From the NCBI RefSeq assembly GCF_014633365.1, contig NC_068343.1:30783307-30847306 (forward strand): a stretch of DNA of 64,000 nucleotides. The letters are read 5' to 3'. Source of the DNA: Diospyros lotus. Taxonomy: Eukaryota; Streptophyta; Magnoliopsida; Ericales; Ebenaceae. Position 1 is the first letter of the stretch; the number at the start of each line of letters is the position of its first letter. The position numbers and the translations under genes were made by a program. Below are positions 45,958 through 56,429 of the stretch, in pieces. Below the pieces are notes generated by a model, which saw only the letters and a program-made list of their open reading frames with translations, did no database searches and was not told where the DNA came from.

Positions 45958-46209
45958 AATGCAACCAAAAGCCAATCTTAACACAAGACGCTAAGAGGGA
46001 CAAGATCAATCGGTTTGGAAAACTCACCTAACCCTACCCGAAGGAGCACTCGCACCAGGACATGAGACCCCAGCCAAGTACACCCTACGATACTTGGACT
46101 TTTGGAAGATCATCTAGACAATGAGGTGCATTTGGGAAACATTCCAATGCTCGAAGGCACCTCGGCTACCGAATTGGGGGGTTTGGAGCACTCAAAATAG
46201 GGGGAAATA

Positions 46210-47890
46210 CACGCCGCCAGATGGGGGAGACAGGTGGTAAGACAAGGGAGGCAGGTCTCACCCCTAATACTAGCAAATCAGGAACAACACTCTCTGGGAC
46301 AGTCCTCAATTCCACGAAGGAACCCAACAACGACTTCAGTGCCCCTAGAACCTTCTGGGATATCTCCCTCCACAGTCCCTGCTATCGGATTACGAACTGT
46401 TACGAAAGAATTTTGAAGAGCTAAAGCACCAGAACGATGAGCTAAGGACTAACAACAAAGAGAGCATGAAAAGACTACAAGGGATTACTGCTCTTTTGCA
46501 TGAATTGATGCCGGACATCCACATTCCCCACATGGGACAAACAGGGGTAGGGGGAAAACACTGGAGATCTCAAAACAACCTCTTGAGGACCCCGAGACAA
46601 GGGATAAGAATTGGGACTCCCAAACCTAATGACCTAGTCCTAGAAACAGCAAACCCGAGGAAAAATCATGATAGGAGACTAGGGAAAGCCCCTATGTACG
46701 AAGAGACGATGGAAAGCACCCACTCAAGAGCTCTTTGCCTCCCATCTCCTTGCAAGAATGAAACAGAAAAAGAAATGCTCAGAGCGTTCGACATCAAACA
46801 CCTCATAGAAGAAGTGCTAGAATAGAAACAAGTTGTGATGACGCCAAGGAAAATGCCCACAAAGGGTTTTCCTCTATTCAAGGAACTCCAGAAGCAACCG
46901 ATGCAACTAGGGTTCAAGTTGCAGTAACTTTCTATGTACTTGGGAAATGAAGATGCCGAGAAGCATGTACAACACTTTGTTGCAATGGCTGTGTTACATG
47001 GGTGGAACGAGGTCACTAGGTGTCGGGCCTTCCTACTCTTCCTGGCAAGACAAGCTCAGCAATGGTTCATAGACTTACCAGCCGGACATATCCGATCATT
47101 CGAAAAGCTGAAAAAAGAATTTCTAGAAGCATTCTTTGCCTATGTCCCAAAGAAGAAGAGTGCCATGTATTTGATAAGCTTGCAACAAAGACCCAATGAA
47201 TCCCTAAACCAGTACACTGAGTGATTCAGAGCTGCCATGTAGGAGGTAAGGGACCTCCCGGTCGATTTGGCAGTATCAGCCTTCCTTAATGGAACCATGT
47301 ATGCCTTGTTCAGAAGATCCCTAGCATTTTTCGAGCTGGACTCAATGATCGAACTGTTTGCTTGGGCAGAACAATTTGTCGTCCAAATGTAAATCCTGGA
47401 AGCATAGGAAGGAAAAAGAAAGGGGAGGCAAAATGACGTTAGACCAGACAGAGCTATGAAAGTATAAAGGAGAGAGGGGCTCCTAAAGATGCAATTTTGA
47501 AGTTTCACCCCCCTCATTAAGCCAAGAGCTGCTATCCTTTCATCCATTGCCCACATAGGGCTCATTAACTTTCCTCCACATTCCAACCAACCTCTAGGCA
47601 AGAACATGGACACTTTTTGCAAATTTCATGAGTCCCCGAGGCACACTATAGAGCAGTGCTGGGAGTTATGTAACCAGATTGAGCAGTTGATCAGGGAGGG
47701 GAAGATTAACCGATTTATACTGGATAAGCCAAAAAATCAACAAAACAGGGGAGACAGATCCAAGAGAGATAATTAGAGGAGGCTCCCCTATCCTAAGAAT
47801 GATGTCGCAAACAAAAGGAAAACCAACAGCCCAGATAGAATGAAGGAGGAAGAAATAATCAGAGAAGGGAAGAAGCAGGGCCAAGCACAG
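46210..47890 (+). pseudogene. gag of the Tat-lineage gypsy element
   Basis: Recognisable gag segments lie in several broken frames. At 46221-46825 there is a charged N-terminal part with an ENDELRT-like coiled stretch and LLHELMPDI. At 46934-47224 there is the capsid-like core with YLGNEDAEKHVQHF, WNEVTRCRAFLLFL and AQQWFIDLPAG, ending in LQQRPNESLNQYTE. A downstream part to about 47890 has CKFHESPRHTIEQC-type sequence (zinc-knuckle-like) and many charged residues. Stops at about 46823, 47222 and 47392 interrupt the frame. Confidence 0.72.
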
Positions 47891-47913
47891 GGGAAAACGA
47901 CAATGAGCTTGTT

Positions 47914-48576
47914 ATGGAAAGGATAAACGTGATCTCAGGAGGAGAAAATTTAGCAGGCGATTCCTTTTCTGCCAGAAAGGCGTATGTGCGACAAGAGTTG
48001 CACATAGACTCGGTGGAAAAGGTTCAAGAAGGCGAGGACCCCATTATTTTCACACCTAAGGACCAAGGCGATTTGTTGCTCCCTCACGATGATCCCTTGG
48101 TTATCTCTGTAGTTATTGCTAAGCACCCCATTGAAAGAATACTAGTGGATAGCGGAAGCTTTACTAATTTGTTGTACTGGAACTGCTTCAAGGAGATGCA
48201 AATTGCCCATGACCGACTGAAGACAATCACTTCACCTCTGTATAGCTTCACAGGAGAGGCGGTGCCAGTGGTCGGATTGGCCCAGTTACCCATTACACTC
48301 GGGGACTACCCTCAAGTGATCACCCAGCAGGTTAATTTCATGGTAGTCAAGACCTTTTCTCCTGCCTACAACGTCATCCTAGGACGTTCCCTCATTAATT
48401 CCGTGAGAGCCGCCATTTCCCCCAGGTATTTCCTGATGAAATTCCCCACACCACAGAGGATAGGCCAGGTAAGAGGAAATAAAAAACAAGCCAGGGTATG
48501 CTACATGAGCTCTACAAAAGGCGTTAAGGGAAAGGAAAAAACAATGATTGAAGAGACTTTAATGATCAATGAATAG
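47914..48576 (+). pseudogene. Aspartic protease region of the Tat element
   Basis: An open frame of 220 residues with HDDPLVISVVIAKHPIERIL followed by VDSGSFTNLLYW. Here DSG corresponds to the D-S/T-G active site of retropepsins. Further on is SPAYNVILGRSLIN, where the hydrophobic-G-R pattern matches the second conserved part. It is the best preserved segment of the element's polyprotein but is cut off from gag and RT by stops. Confidence 0.75.
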
Positions 48577-48671
48577 GCTCTTAAAGCTAACAAGCCTCAG
48601 CCAGTAGAAACGCTTGAACCCATCTCTCTAAGGCCCTACGATAGCAACAGACAAGTACTTGTGGGGACCAA

Positions 48672-49463
48672 TTGGAGGGTTCGAAAAAAGAAGAGGTTAT
48701 TAGATGTCTACGGTCCTATGCGGACGTATTTGCTTGGACGCCTGCCGACATGCCTGGGATTAATTCAGAGATCATATCCCACCAATTGAATGTCTACCCA
48801 GAGGCCCGACTAGTTAAGCAGAAAAAGAGACATATCGCCTTAGAAAGGTTGAGGTACTTGGAAGAAGAAGTAGACAAACTCCTTGAGGTAGGATTCATTA
48901 AGAAGGTTCAATATCCCGAATGGCTAGCAAATGTCGTGATGGTACCTAAGGCCATTGGAAAATGGAAAGTATTTATCGATTTTACCAATCTGAACAAGGC
49001 TTGCCCAAAAGACTCATACCCACTCCCTCGGATAGACCAGTTAGTTGATGATACCTTAGAATATGCTGTGTTAAGCTTCTTAGATGCGTTCTCGGGTTAC
49101 CACCAGATTAGTATGTATCCACCCGACGCTGAGAAAATAGCCTTCATCATAGAAAAGGGGACATACTACTACGAGGTGATGCCTTTTGGCTTAAAGAACG
49201 TAGGAGCCACGTATTAGAGGATGGTCAACAAGTTATTCAAAGACCTACTGGGGGGGGTAATGGAGGCTTATGTGGACGACATGATAGTAAAAAACAAGCA
49301 GGGCGAGTCGCACACCAGACAACTTGAGAAAGTTTTTGCTGTGTTTAGAAAAAATAATATGCGCTTGAATCCGGACAAGTGCGCATTAGGGGTGAAGTCA
49401 GGAAAATTCCTAGGATACATGATTACCCACAGGGGGATAGAGGCTAACTTGAAAAAGGAGTAA
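48672..49463 (+). pseudogene. Reverse transcriptase region of the Tat element
   Basis: Two open pieces in one frame, separated by a TAG at 49215-49217. The first (48672-49217) has the RT entry region LLEVGFIKKVQYPEWLANVV, then WKVFIDFTNLNKACPKDSYP and SFLDAFSGYHQI, ending MPFGLKNVGATY. The second (49221-49463) has EAYVDDMIVKN with the catalytic YVDD, then LNPDKCALGVKSGKFLGYMI. The TAG replaces a conserved residue right after the AT(Y) motif. Confidence 0.82.
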
Positions 49464-50103
49464 GCAGTAATCAACATGGAGTCCCCCTCCTCAATAAAAA
49501 AGGTTCAGAGGTTGACAGGTCGTCTAATGGCCTTGGGTAGGTTTCTCTCGAAGTATGCTGAACGCACCCTTCCCTTCTTCAAGGCCTTAAAAGGAGGCAA
49601 AATTTTTTTATAGACCCCTGAGTGTGAGAAAGCCTTTCAAGAATTGAAGAAGTACCTAAAGGAGATTCCCTTATTGACCCGACTGAAAATCGGAGAAAAG
49701 TTATGCCTATATTTGGGAGTTAGTCATCAGGCTGGTAAGCGTAGTTCTCATCAAGAAAGTTGGACAGATTGACAACCCAGTCTATTATGTGAGCAAGGTA
49801 TTGCAGGGAGCGGAGTCGTGATACCCTTACGCTGAAAAGATAACTTTGGCATTGGTGACAACAACGAGGAAATTAAGACCCTACTTTTAGGCTCACGATG
49901 TGGTAGTATTAACAGATCAACCATTGAGACAGATTCTACAGAAGCCTGAATGTTTGGGAAGGTTAACCAAATGGGCTATTGAACTCAATGAGTATGATAT
50001 TTGTTTCGAGCCTAGAAATGCGATAAAAGGACAAGTATTGGCAGATTTCATAGTCGAGTGCACTTACTCGCCTGCAATGGAAGAAGCCGACGATAACGGA
50101 TGA
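49464..50103 (+). pseudogene. RNase H region of the Tat element
   Basis: After the RT connection (LTGRLMALGRFLSKYAERTL, about 49515) the frame is broken. YLGVSHQAG and NPVYYVSKVLQGAES are visible. The open end (49900-50103) reads VLTDQPLRQILQKPECLGRL and WAIELNEYDICFEPR, closing with GQVLADFIVE. This is the standard gypsy RNase H followed by the linker to the second RNase H. Confidence 0.75.
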
Positions 50104-50470
50104 ATGTTGTTCGTTAATGGGGCCTCAAATGCCAAAGGGAGTGGGGCAGGGGTAGTGTTGATTTTCCCGGAATAAGAAATCTTGGAATACTCACTCCGTT
50201 ACACCTTTCCTAGTACAAACAACGTAACAGAATTGAGGCCTTGCTGGCCGAATGAAGTTGGTAGAAAAATTAGAAGTAAAAAGCTTAACAGCCCACAATG
50301 ATTCTCAATTGGTGGTGCAATAGTTCCAAGGTACTTACAAGGTGAGGGAGCTGGTGTTAGCCCGCTATCTATAAAAGGTGAAAGAGCTCGCCCATAGGTT
50401 TGAACATTTCGAACTAATTCAGATGAATAGATCCCTTAATCAGCACGCGAACACATTATCAAAATTGGCC
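50104..50470 (+). pseudogene. Second (archaeal-type) RNase H of the Tat element
   Basis: MLFVNGASNAKGSGAGVVLI (from 50104) is the first strand with the catalytic-position aspartate replaced by N. EYSLRYTFPSTNNVTE follows with frame changes. HNDSQLVVQ (about 50297) and LAHRFEHFELIQMNRS with NQHANTLSKLAS complete the domain. A second RNase H after the normal one is a mark of the plant Tat group. Confidence 0.7.
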
Positions 50471-50950
50471 TCTGCCCGAGACACTCTCGGACGCCTAATC
50501 CACATGGAAGTCCTCCAACAGCCCAACGTAGGAGAGGAAGACGTCGCAGTGCATTGCGTTATGGAGGCTGAAGATTGGAGAAGCCCGATACTAAAATATT
50601 TGCTTGGTCAAGAATTGCCAGAAACCCCCGCAGAAGCAAGGAGATTAAAAACCAACATGGCTCATTTCACAATGATAGGTCAAAAACTATACAAAAGAGG
50701 ATACTCCATATTGCTGTTGAAATGCCTAGGGCCTAGGGAAGCACAACAGGCCTTAGGAGAAGTGTATGAGGGAGACTGTGGTGAACACCTTGGGGAAAGA
50801 GCATTAGCCGAGAAGATTTTGCTAGCCGGCTTCTTTTGGCCCACACTACGTGTAATACCCCGAGAGCCCAGAGAGATTAGTATATATCGAGGATAGTGTA
50901 AGAAAGGAAACAACACCAGCTGGATACCTTTTGGGCTGAATGTTGGTAAA

Positions 50951-51026
50951 GAACTCCCAAGTTAAGCGTGCTTGACCTGGGGTAATCCAAGGATGAGTGA
51001 CCCCCCTTGGAAGTTCGCGTAGGCCC
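50951..51026 (+). repeat. 5S rRNA-like domain in Cassandra LTR 1
   Basis: GAACTCCCAAGTTAAGCGTG followed by CTTGACCTGGGGTAATCC and AAGGATGAGTGACCCCC, then GGAAGTTCGCGTAGGC, follows the 3' two thirds of plant 5S rRNA. It includes the internal control region that TFIIIA and Pol III recognise. It is not a functional 5S gene: the 5' third is missing and the conserved middle is altered. LTR 2 carries the same domain at 51350-51425, with GATGGGTGAC closer to genuine 5S. Confidence 0.85.
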
Positions 51027-51107
51027 ATCAGGATAAGTTGTTCCGGTCCTTCCTATCGCTCGAGTGGGATGTTACAGGTGGTATCAGAGCCGACCCGGGT
51101 CGTGTGT

Positions 51108-51188
51108 TGGGACCGTGTACTAGCTAAAGGCTGGGGGTACTGGACTGGGGACCGTGTACTAGCCCAAGGCTGGGGGTACTGGACCGGG
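51108..51188. repeat. Short duplication in the Cassandra internal region
   Basis: GGGACCGTGTACTAGCTAAA with GGCTGGGGGTACTGGAC is repeated as GGGACCGTGTACTAGCCCAA with GGCTGGGGGTACTGGAC. This is two copies of a roughly 39-bp unit between the primer site and the polypurine tract. Confidence 0.8.
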
Positions 51189-51607
51189 GAGAGTTGGGAC
51201 CAGTTGTAAGGTCGCATGACGAGGACGTCATGTGCTTAAGGGGGGAGAATGTAATACCCCAAGAGCCTAGAGAGATTAGTATATATCGAGGATAGTGTAA
51301 GAAAGGAAACAACACCAGCTAGATACATTTTGGGCTGAATATTGGTAAAGAACTCCCAAGTTAAGCGTGCTTGACCTGGGGTAATCCAAGGATGGGTGAC
51401 CCCCCTGGAAGTTCGCGTAGGCCCATTAGGATAAGTTGTTCTGGTCCTTCTTATCGCTCGAGCGGGATGTTACACTACGGCAAGATGCGACCAGAAAGAT
51501 TCGAACCTGTGATAAGTGCCAGAAGCATGCTCCCCTAACAATAAAACCTCCTGCCCCTATCCAACTGATATTCCAACCTCTATCGTTCGCATAATGGGGT
51601 CTACACA

Positions 51608-53762
51608 TATAACACCTCATATTTTCGTGAAATTGTTACGTATTTTAAGTAAGTTTAAAATACCGAAAAATATGCTTAAAATGACAACAAGTGCCCGAAT
51701 CAGCTGCAGGGAGTGCCCTGGAGCTTAGATACCTAAGGAAAAATGTATATTTTTTTATGAGCGTCTCGAGGTGAGATTTATGACGCTAAAAGAAATTAAA
51801 TCAAAGACGATTTTTCGGTTAAGCTAAGTTGTAGCCTAAAATAGTCGAATGATGGTAAGGGGCTTCGGGAAATTGTACATATCGAGTAATTTTGAGATTT
51901 TAAGTATCTCGATAAATTTGATCTTTGAGGGTGTAATTGTAATTAGAGAATTACCTAAACGAAATAAGGATAAAATTAAGAGCTTATGTGGTAAAATATT
52001 AAAGTTGAGGACTTGAAATAAGGGCCAAAATGTCATTTGGAAGAAGTTAGGGAATTAGCTTGGATTTCAAAAGTTAAATCCATTCTAGTTTAGATTTCAA
52101 AAGCCATTCAAATATATCTTTGAGTCTTTGGAGTCAATGGCTTAGATTGTGACAAGTGGCATAATGTGATTGGTTAAAGAAATCTATAAAAAGGCACCAT
52201 GGGTTGTTCTCAAATCATTCCAAGCAAGTTTGAGAGTTGAGGCACTCTAAGAGGAGGAGCTTGCTCTAGAGAGAGAGGAGAAAGTTCAGCAAGAAGGCGA
52301 GAAGAAATCGAAGGAGAAGCCCGGGAAGATCGAGCCTCATCGGAGTTACTAGCTTTTGCCGGAGTTTGCCAAAATTAGTCAGCAAAAAAGTAAGGTAATT
52401 CCAATTATTTTTTTAATAATCCTGTAGAGGGGGAAGAGAAGGTCGTGTAGGTTCAAACGGGGGTCGAATGGAGTTAAAATGAGGGAGATATGGCTGAAAT
52501 ACGAAAACGATGCAATGTTGTCCGAAATTTGGTAGCAGCACGTGAGATACACGCGCCGAAAGTGGCTGCGCGTGAAGGCGCGTGAGCCACCTTCCTAGGG
52601 CGCATGTGGGCGCGTGAGGGGTCCATTTTCCTTAAAATTTTTCAGTTATGCCCCTACTTTAATATCCTTCCATTCTATATAAAAACATTTGAGGTTAGGT
52701 TTACCAAAACGCGTGTTTTCTGCAGAAACCTAGGCCATTTGCTATAAAATTATATTGTCCAAGAGATAAACCAACAAGGTGAGACTCCTATTTTTTATTC
52801 TCTTATGAGAGACTTCTATTGCATGAGACGTGTTTTGTAAATTTCTTATACGTAAACTCTTGTTATTCTCTTACCTGAAATCATGTTGCATATATGAAAT
52901 GTATTTTTTTCTGAAAATTATATGTTATTGGCTTTTTAACTGTTGCATTTATAAAATTCGTGTGGCCATACTGTTGTACCTATTTGTTGTTAATCGAGGG
53001 CAAAAGTCGGATATCCCTCGAGAGGCGCTATGCGTGCGCCATCGAGAAAGCTCTCGTGGGGAAGACCGTAAGCCTAAGGAACAACGGATGCAGTGCTTAC
53101 ATGAGTGCTATGAGGTCGGGCCGAAGTGACATGGTTAGGGACCTCCCGAGAGGCGCTATGCATGCGCCATTGAGAAAGCTCTCGTTGGAGGAGGCTGACG
53201 TGTTCACGAGGCACTTCGGAGTAGTTCTCATTATCTTCTCATACATTTTATACCTGATCATGCATCGATATAAACTGTTTTTGAAGTTTCTCACTAAAAG
53301 ATTCATCTTCTAATTGGACTATATCCCTAGAATATTCAAACGTTCCAGGTTCAACGAGCGGCTCTAAGGGAAAGGAGGTAGCTGAAGAATAAGCTTAATT
53401 TACTGCTGTTGCATGTTTAGCATATTTTTTCTTATGTGCGAACCTATGTAATTTTGGATTCGTTTAAGATGTTCAGTTATCACTTACGAGAGATTATGTA
53501 ATACATTTTGTAGACGTCTTGAACAATTTTATGATAAATAAAGTATTATGGCTGTGAACCATACCAGGTTCGATCTAGCTTCTGCATTTGAAATTTTAAC
53601 GCCTGTCTTAGCTATTCAATTATTAGGTTTGTTAAGTTGAGAAGGTAAAAATTAGGGTTTTAGGGGATATTGTGTGATGTGTGACAGCTATTGTGATATG
53701 AAAACTTTTTATATTCCCGAAATCCTAAGTTATAACACGCTTAAGAAAATTGGGGTGTTACA
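51608..53762 (+). mobile_element. Solo LTR (family C, copy 3), TSD ACACA/AGACA
   Basis: It starts TATAACACCTCATATTTT (TG end mutated to TA) and ends AATTGGGGTGTTACA, 2155 bp. The flanks ACACA (51603-51607) and AGACA (53763-53767) are a TSD with one change. It interrupts the integrase gene, whose frame continues on either side. It has a TATA box (TCTATAAAAAGGC, about 52182-52194) and the twin hairpins at 53019-53056 and 53147-53184. Confidence 0.88.
53019..53184 (+). repeat. Twin GC-rich hairpin motifs in family C LTR copy 3
   Basis: CGAGAGGCGCTATGCGTGCG, then CC, spacer and CTCTCG at 53019-53056. A second copy with ATGCATGCGCC at 53147-53184, 128 bp later. Both stems (CGAGAG/CTCTCG and GGCGC/GCGCC) are intact in both copies. 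See also 3911-4077 and 44819-44985. Confidence 0.65.
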
Positions 53763-54709
53763 AGACATACTAGGGCTATTCTCAATGGCATCTACTCAAA
53801 GGAAATTCTTACTTGTAGCTACGGATTATTTAACAAAGTGGATATAAGCTGAACCTTTAGCAACCATCACTGAAAAGAAAGTGGAAGTGATGGTATGGAA
53901 AGACATTATTTGTCGTTTTGGTGTGCCCCGCATACTCAATATAGATCATGGAACACAGTTTGACTTAAATGCATTTAGAGCTTTTTGTCTTCGATGGGGG
54001 ATCAGTCTAAGGATGGCATCTGTGGCATACTCACAGGCAAACGGGTAAGCCAAAGCAAGCAACAAGACCATACTGCATGGCTTAAAGACCCGATTGGAAA
54101 AGGCAAAAGGCAGATGGGCCGATGAGCTCCCCAACATCTTGTGGGCATATCGCACGACCAGTCAAGTACCCACCAGGGAAACACCTTTTAGCTTGGCATA
54201 TGGGACGGACACACTCATCCCTGTAGAAGTACACCTTGGCTCATCACCAGTCATGCCCTTTAGGGAGGAGGATAATTCGGATTATCTACGAGAGAATTTG
54301 GACTTGCTAGATGAATTGAGGGAGAAAGTAGCAGTTCAGTTGGCAGCTTATCAAAGAAGAATCTCCAACTACTCCAATGAGAGGGTACACCTTTGCAAAT
54401 TGAATAAGGAGATTTGGTCCTTAGAAAAATGGTCATCACCAATGTTCTCAGAGAAGAAGGGAAACGCAAGTCTAATTGGGAAGGACCTTACATAATCCAT
54501 AAAATGTTGGGACCTAACGCGTGCATAATACAAACGCTACAATGCGAGGCTATGGGTAAAACTTGGAACACCATGCACCTCAAGAGGTACTTCTTGTCCT
54601 TATTGGTCATGAACTCTAGTGGAGCGAAAAAGGCACAATATGCGGGACCAAGCCTGTCACCGGAGGCATTGCCTGATTTAGCCAAGGGTCGGGATTCTCT
54701 TTAATCTTT

Positions 54710-55870
54710 CAATGTAATAATATCCCCCTGTATTCCAGTAGAGTAGGCAAAACTATAAGCCAAACCACGTAAAATCTCCATGTGCCCAATTGTTTGTATG
54801 TGTTATGAAATATAATACAGGTACAATGGCTCAAGCGCCATCCGCTCCCTAAGGTCAAGTTGCCTAGTGCCAATCTGGTGCCGAGCGAGATTGCCAGAAA
54901 ATCTAACGCCTATGCTCGTAGACTTACCCAAATCCCTCGTTTGAGTTTGGTGCTATGCCTTTTCGGTTAGACCCAACTCCGTAGTTGATCTAGTGCCTAG
55001 GTTTCCCGATAAACTCGGATGTCTGGTAGAAATCCCGTGCTGGATCAAAGGCCAAACCCAGATTCCCTAAGGTAGACCGACCCTAGGAAGGCATGAGAAA
55101 AGATGAAATGGCCATGTGATAGTTCTGGAATGATTTTTCTTATCGGGGTTAAGTCGCCTAGTGGCAATCTAGAGCCTATGGCCACGAGCTGGCCCGGGAT
55201 TGCCAGAAAATCCGACTCCTATGCTCGTAGACTCACCCGAATCCCTCATTTGAGTTCAGTGCTATGCCTTTTTGGTTAGACCCAACTCCTTGGTTGATCT
55301 GGCGCTTAGGTCTCCCGGCAAACTCCGATGTCAAGTAGGAATCCCGCGCTGGATCACGGGCCAAACCTAGATTCTTTAAGGTGGACTAACCTTGAAAGAC
55401 GGACATGGAGGACATAGCAGCAAATGCACTATGATCCATCTTGGGATCATCGGATGTTCCGAAGCCTATGCCCCCAGGCCTTCCCGGATCCCTTGTTTGA
55501 GCCTGGTCTATTCCCCTAAGCTAGACCCGACTCCTCGGCTGATCTGACACCTATGCCTCCCGACAAACTCAGACGCCCGACAAGAATCCCGTAGCGGACC
55601 CTAACCTTGAGGGCCTTATCGCCTCGAGATAATCTGGTGCCTATAACCCTGGACAGACATAGGATCTTCAAACATTCCAACACTTATGCCCCTAGGCTCA
55701 CCCAAACCCCTTGTTTGAGTCTGATCTATGCCCCAAAGCTAGACTTGACTCCTTGGTTGATCCGGCGCCTAGGCCTTCTGGCAAACTTGAACGCCTGACG
55801 AGGATCCTATATTTGACCTGGGCCCAAACCTAGATTGCCTATGGCAGACGAGCCCATAAGAGGAAAGTAG
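54710..55870. repeat. 3' tandem repeats of the Tat element (about 290-bp unit, about four copies)
   Basis: Units begin near 54859, 55153, 55440 and 55616; the third is shortened. Each has TTTGAGTTTGGTGCTATGCC-like sequence, AGACCCAACTCC, TTGATCTGGCGCCTAGG and GGATCATGGGCCAAACC-like segments. They lie between integrase and the antisense ORF. Hypervariable tandem repeats at this place are known from Tat-group elements. Short ORFs across them are not genes. Confidence 0.75.
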
Positions 55871-56429
55871 GCACCCCCAAGAAGGCTCTCCACTCAGAAA
55901 ATACATGCTGAACCTCAAGACATCCCGGAAAGACCCTATGATGAGGTGCCCAAATAGAAATGTTGAGGAAAACCTGGGGTCACAATGCGGATCCCACAAA
56001 GCTTAAGCCGAAGACACCGCACCCATCCTCAATTCTTGTAATTAATGATTCTTGGACTAGAGGCGTGAGAGAGAACAGGACACGTCCCGACACAAAAAGG
56101 GTTAAGGAAAAGTCTAAACTTAAAGTGCCATGACATCCAGGTCAAAGGTTCAAGCTTAAATAGTTAACCTAAATAGAAGGATAACGAGCACACTCAACAC
56201 AGACAAGCAAATATGTGCAAAAGATATTGAAAAATTAAAGAAGTTACAACATACGTATAAGCACGACGAGTAAAAAGGTCTTAACTTTCATACATAGATA
56301 TATTAGCTCGAAAACCCAACATCCATAAAAAATGGACTACCGTCTTACATAATAATAATAATTAAAAATCTACATAAACCAAAAAACACTTGATAGTAAT
56401 TCGGTAAAATAAGATGCGCGGCCTAATCG

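Larger units (their letters stand above)
50851..51474 (+). mobile_element. Complete Cassandra-type TRIM retrotransposon, TSD CTACG
   Basis: A 624-bp element with two LTRs, 50851-51076 and 51250-51474. Both run from TGTAATACCCC to GGGATGTTACA and differ at only a few sites. Directly after the first LTR is TGGTATCAGAGC (51079-51090, initiator tRNA-Met primer site). Just before the second is a polypurine tract AAGGGGGGAGAA (51238-51249). CTACG is duplicated at 50846-50850 and 51475-51479. The LTRs contain a 5S rRNA-like segment, the hallmark of Cassandra. No coding capacity, as expected for a TRIM. Confidence 0.93.
50471..54700 (+). pseudogene. Integrase of the Tat element, split by two insertions
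   Basis: The N-terminal HHCC part starts in the open frame ending at 50850 (LGPREAQQALGEVYEGDCGE, then HLGERALAEK and GFFWPTL). It resumes at 51475-51607 with TCDKCQKHAP. The core resumes at 53763: ATDYLTKWI, then RILNIDHGTQFD. After a stop comes NG-AKASNKTILHGLKTRLE, where the expected catalytic glutamate is a lysine. ELPNILWAYRTTSQVPT and the C-terminal LEGPYI-like part run to about 54700. The Cassandra element (50851-51474) and a family C solo LTR (51608-53762) fill the gaps. Confidence 0.82.

Noticed and set aside
50951..51026. Functional 5S rRNA gene
   Set aside because: The 5' third of 5S is absent and the segment lies inside both LTRs of a TRIM element; it is the known Cassandra 5S-like domain.
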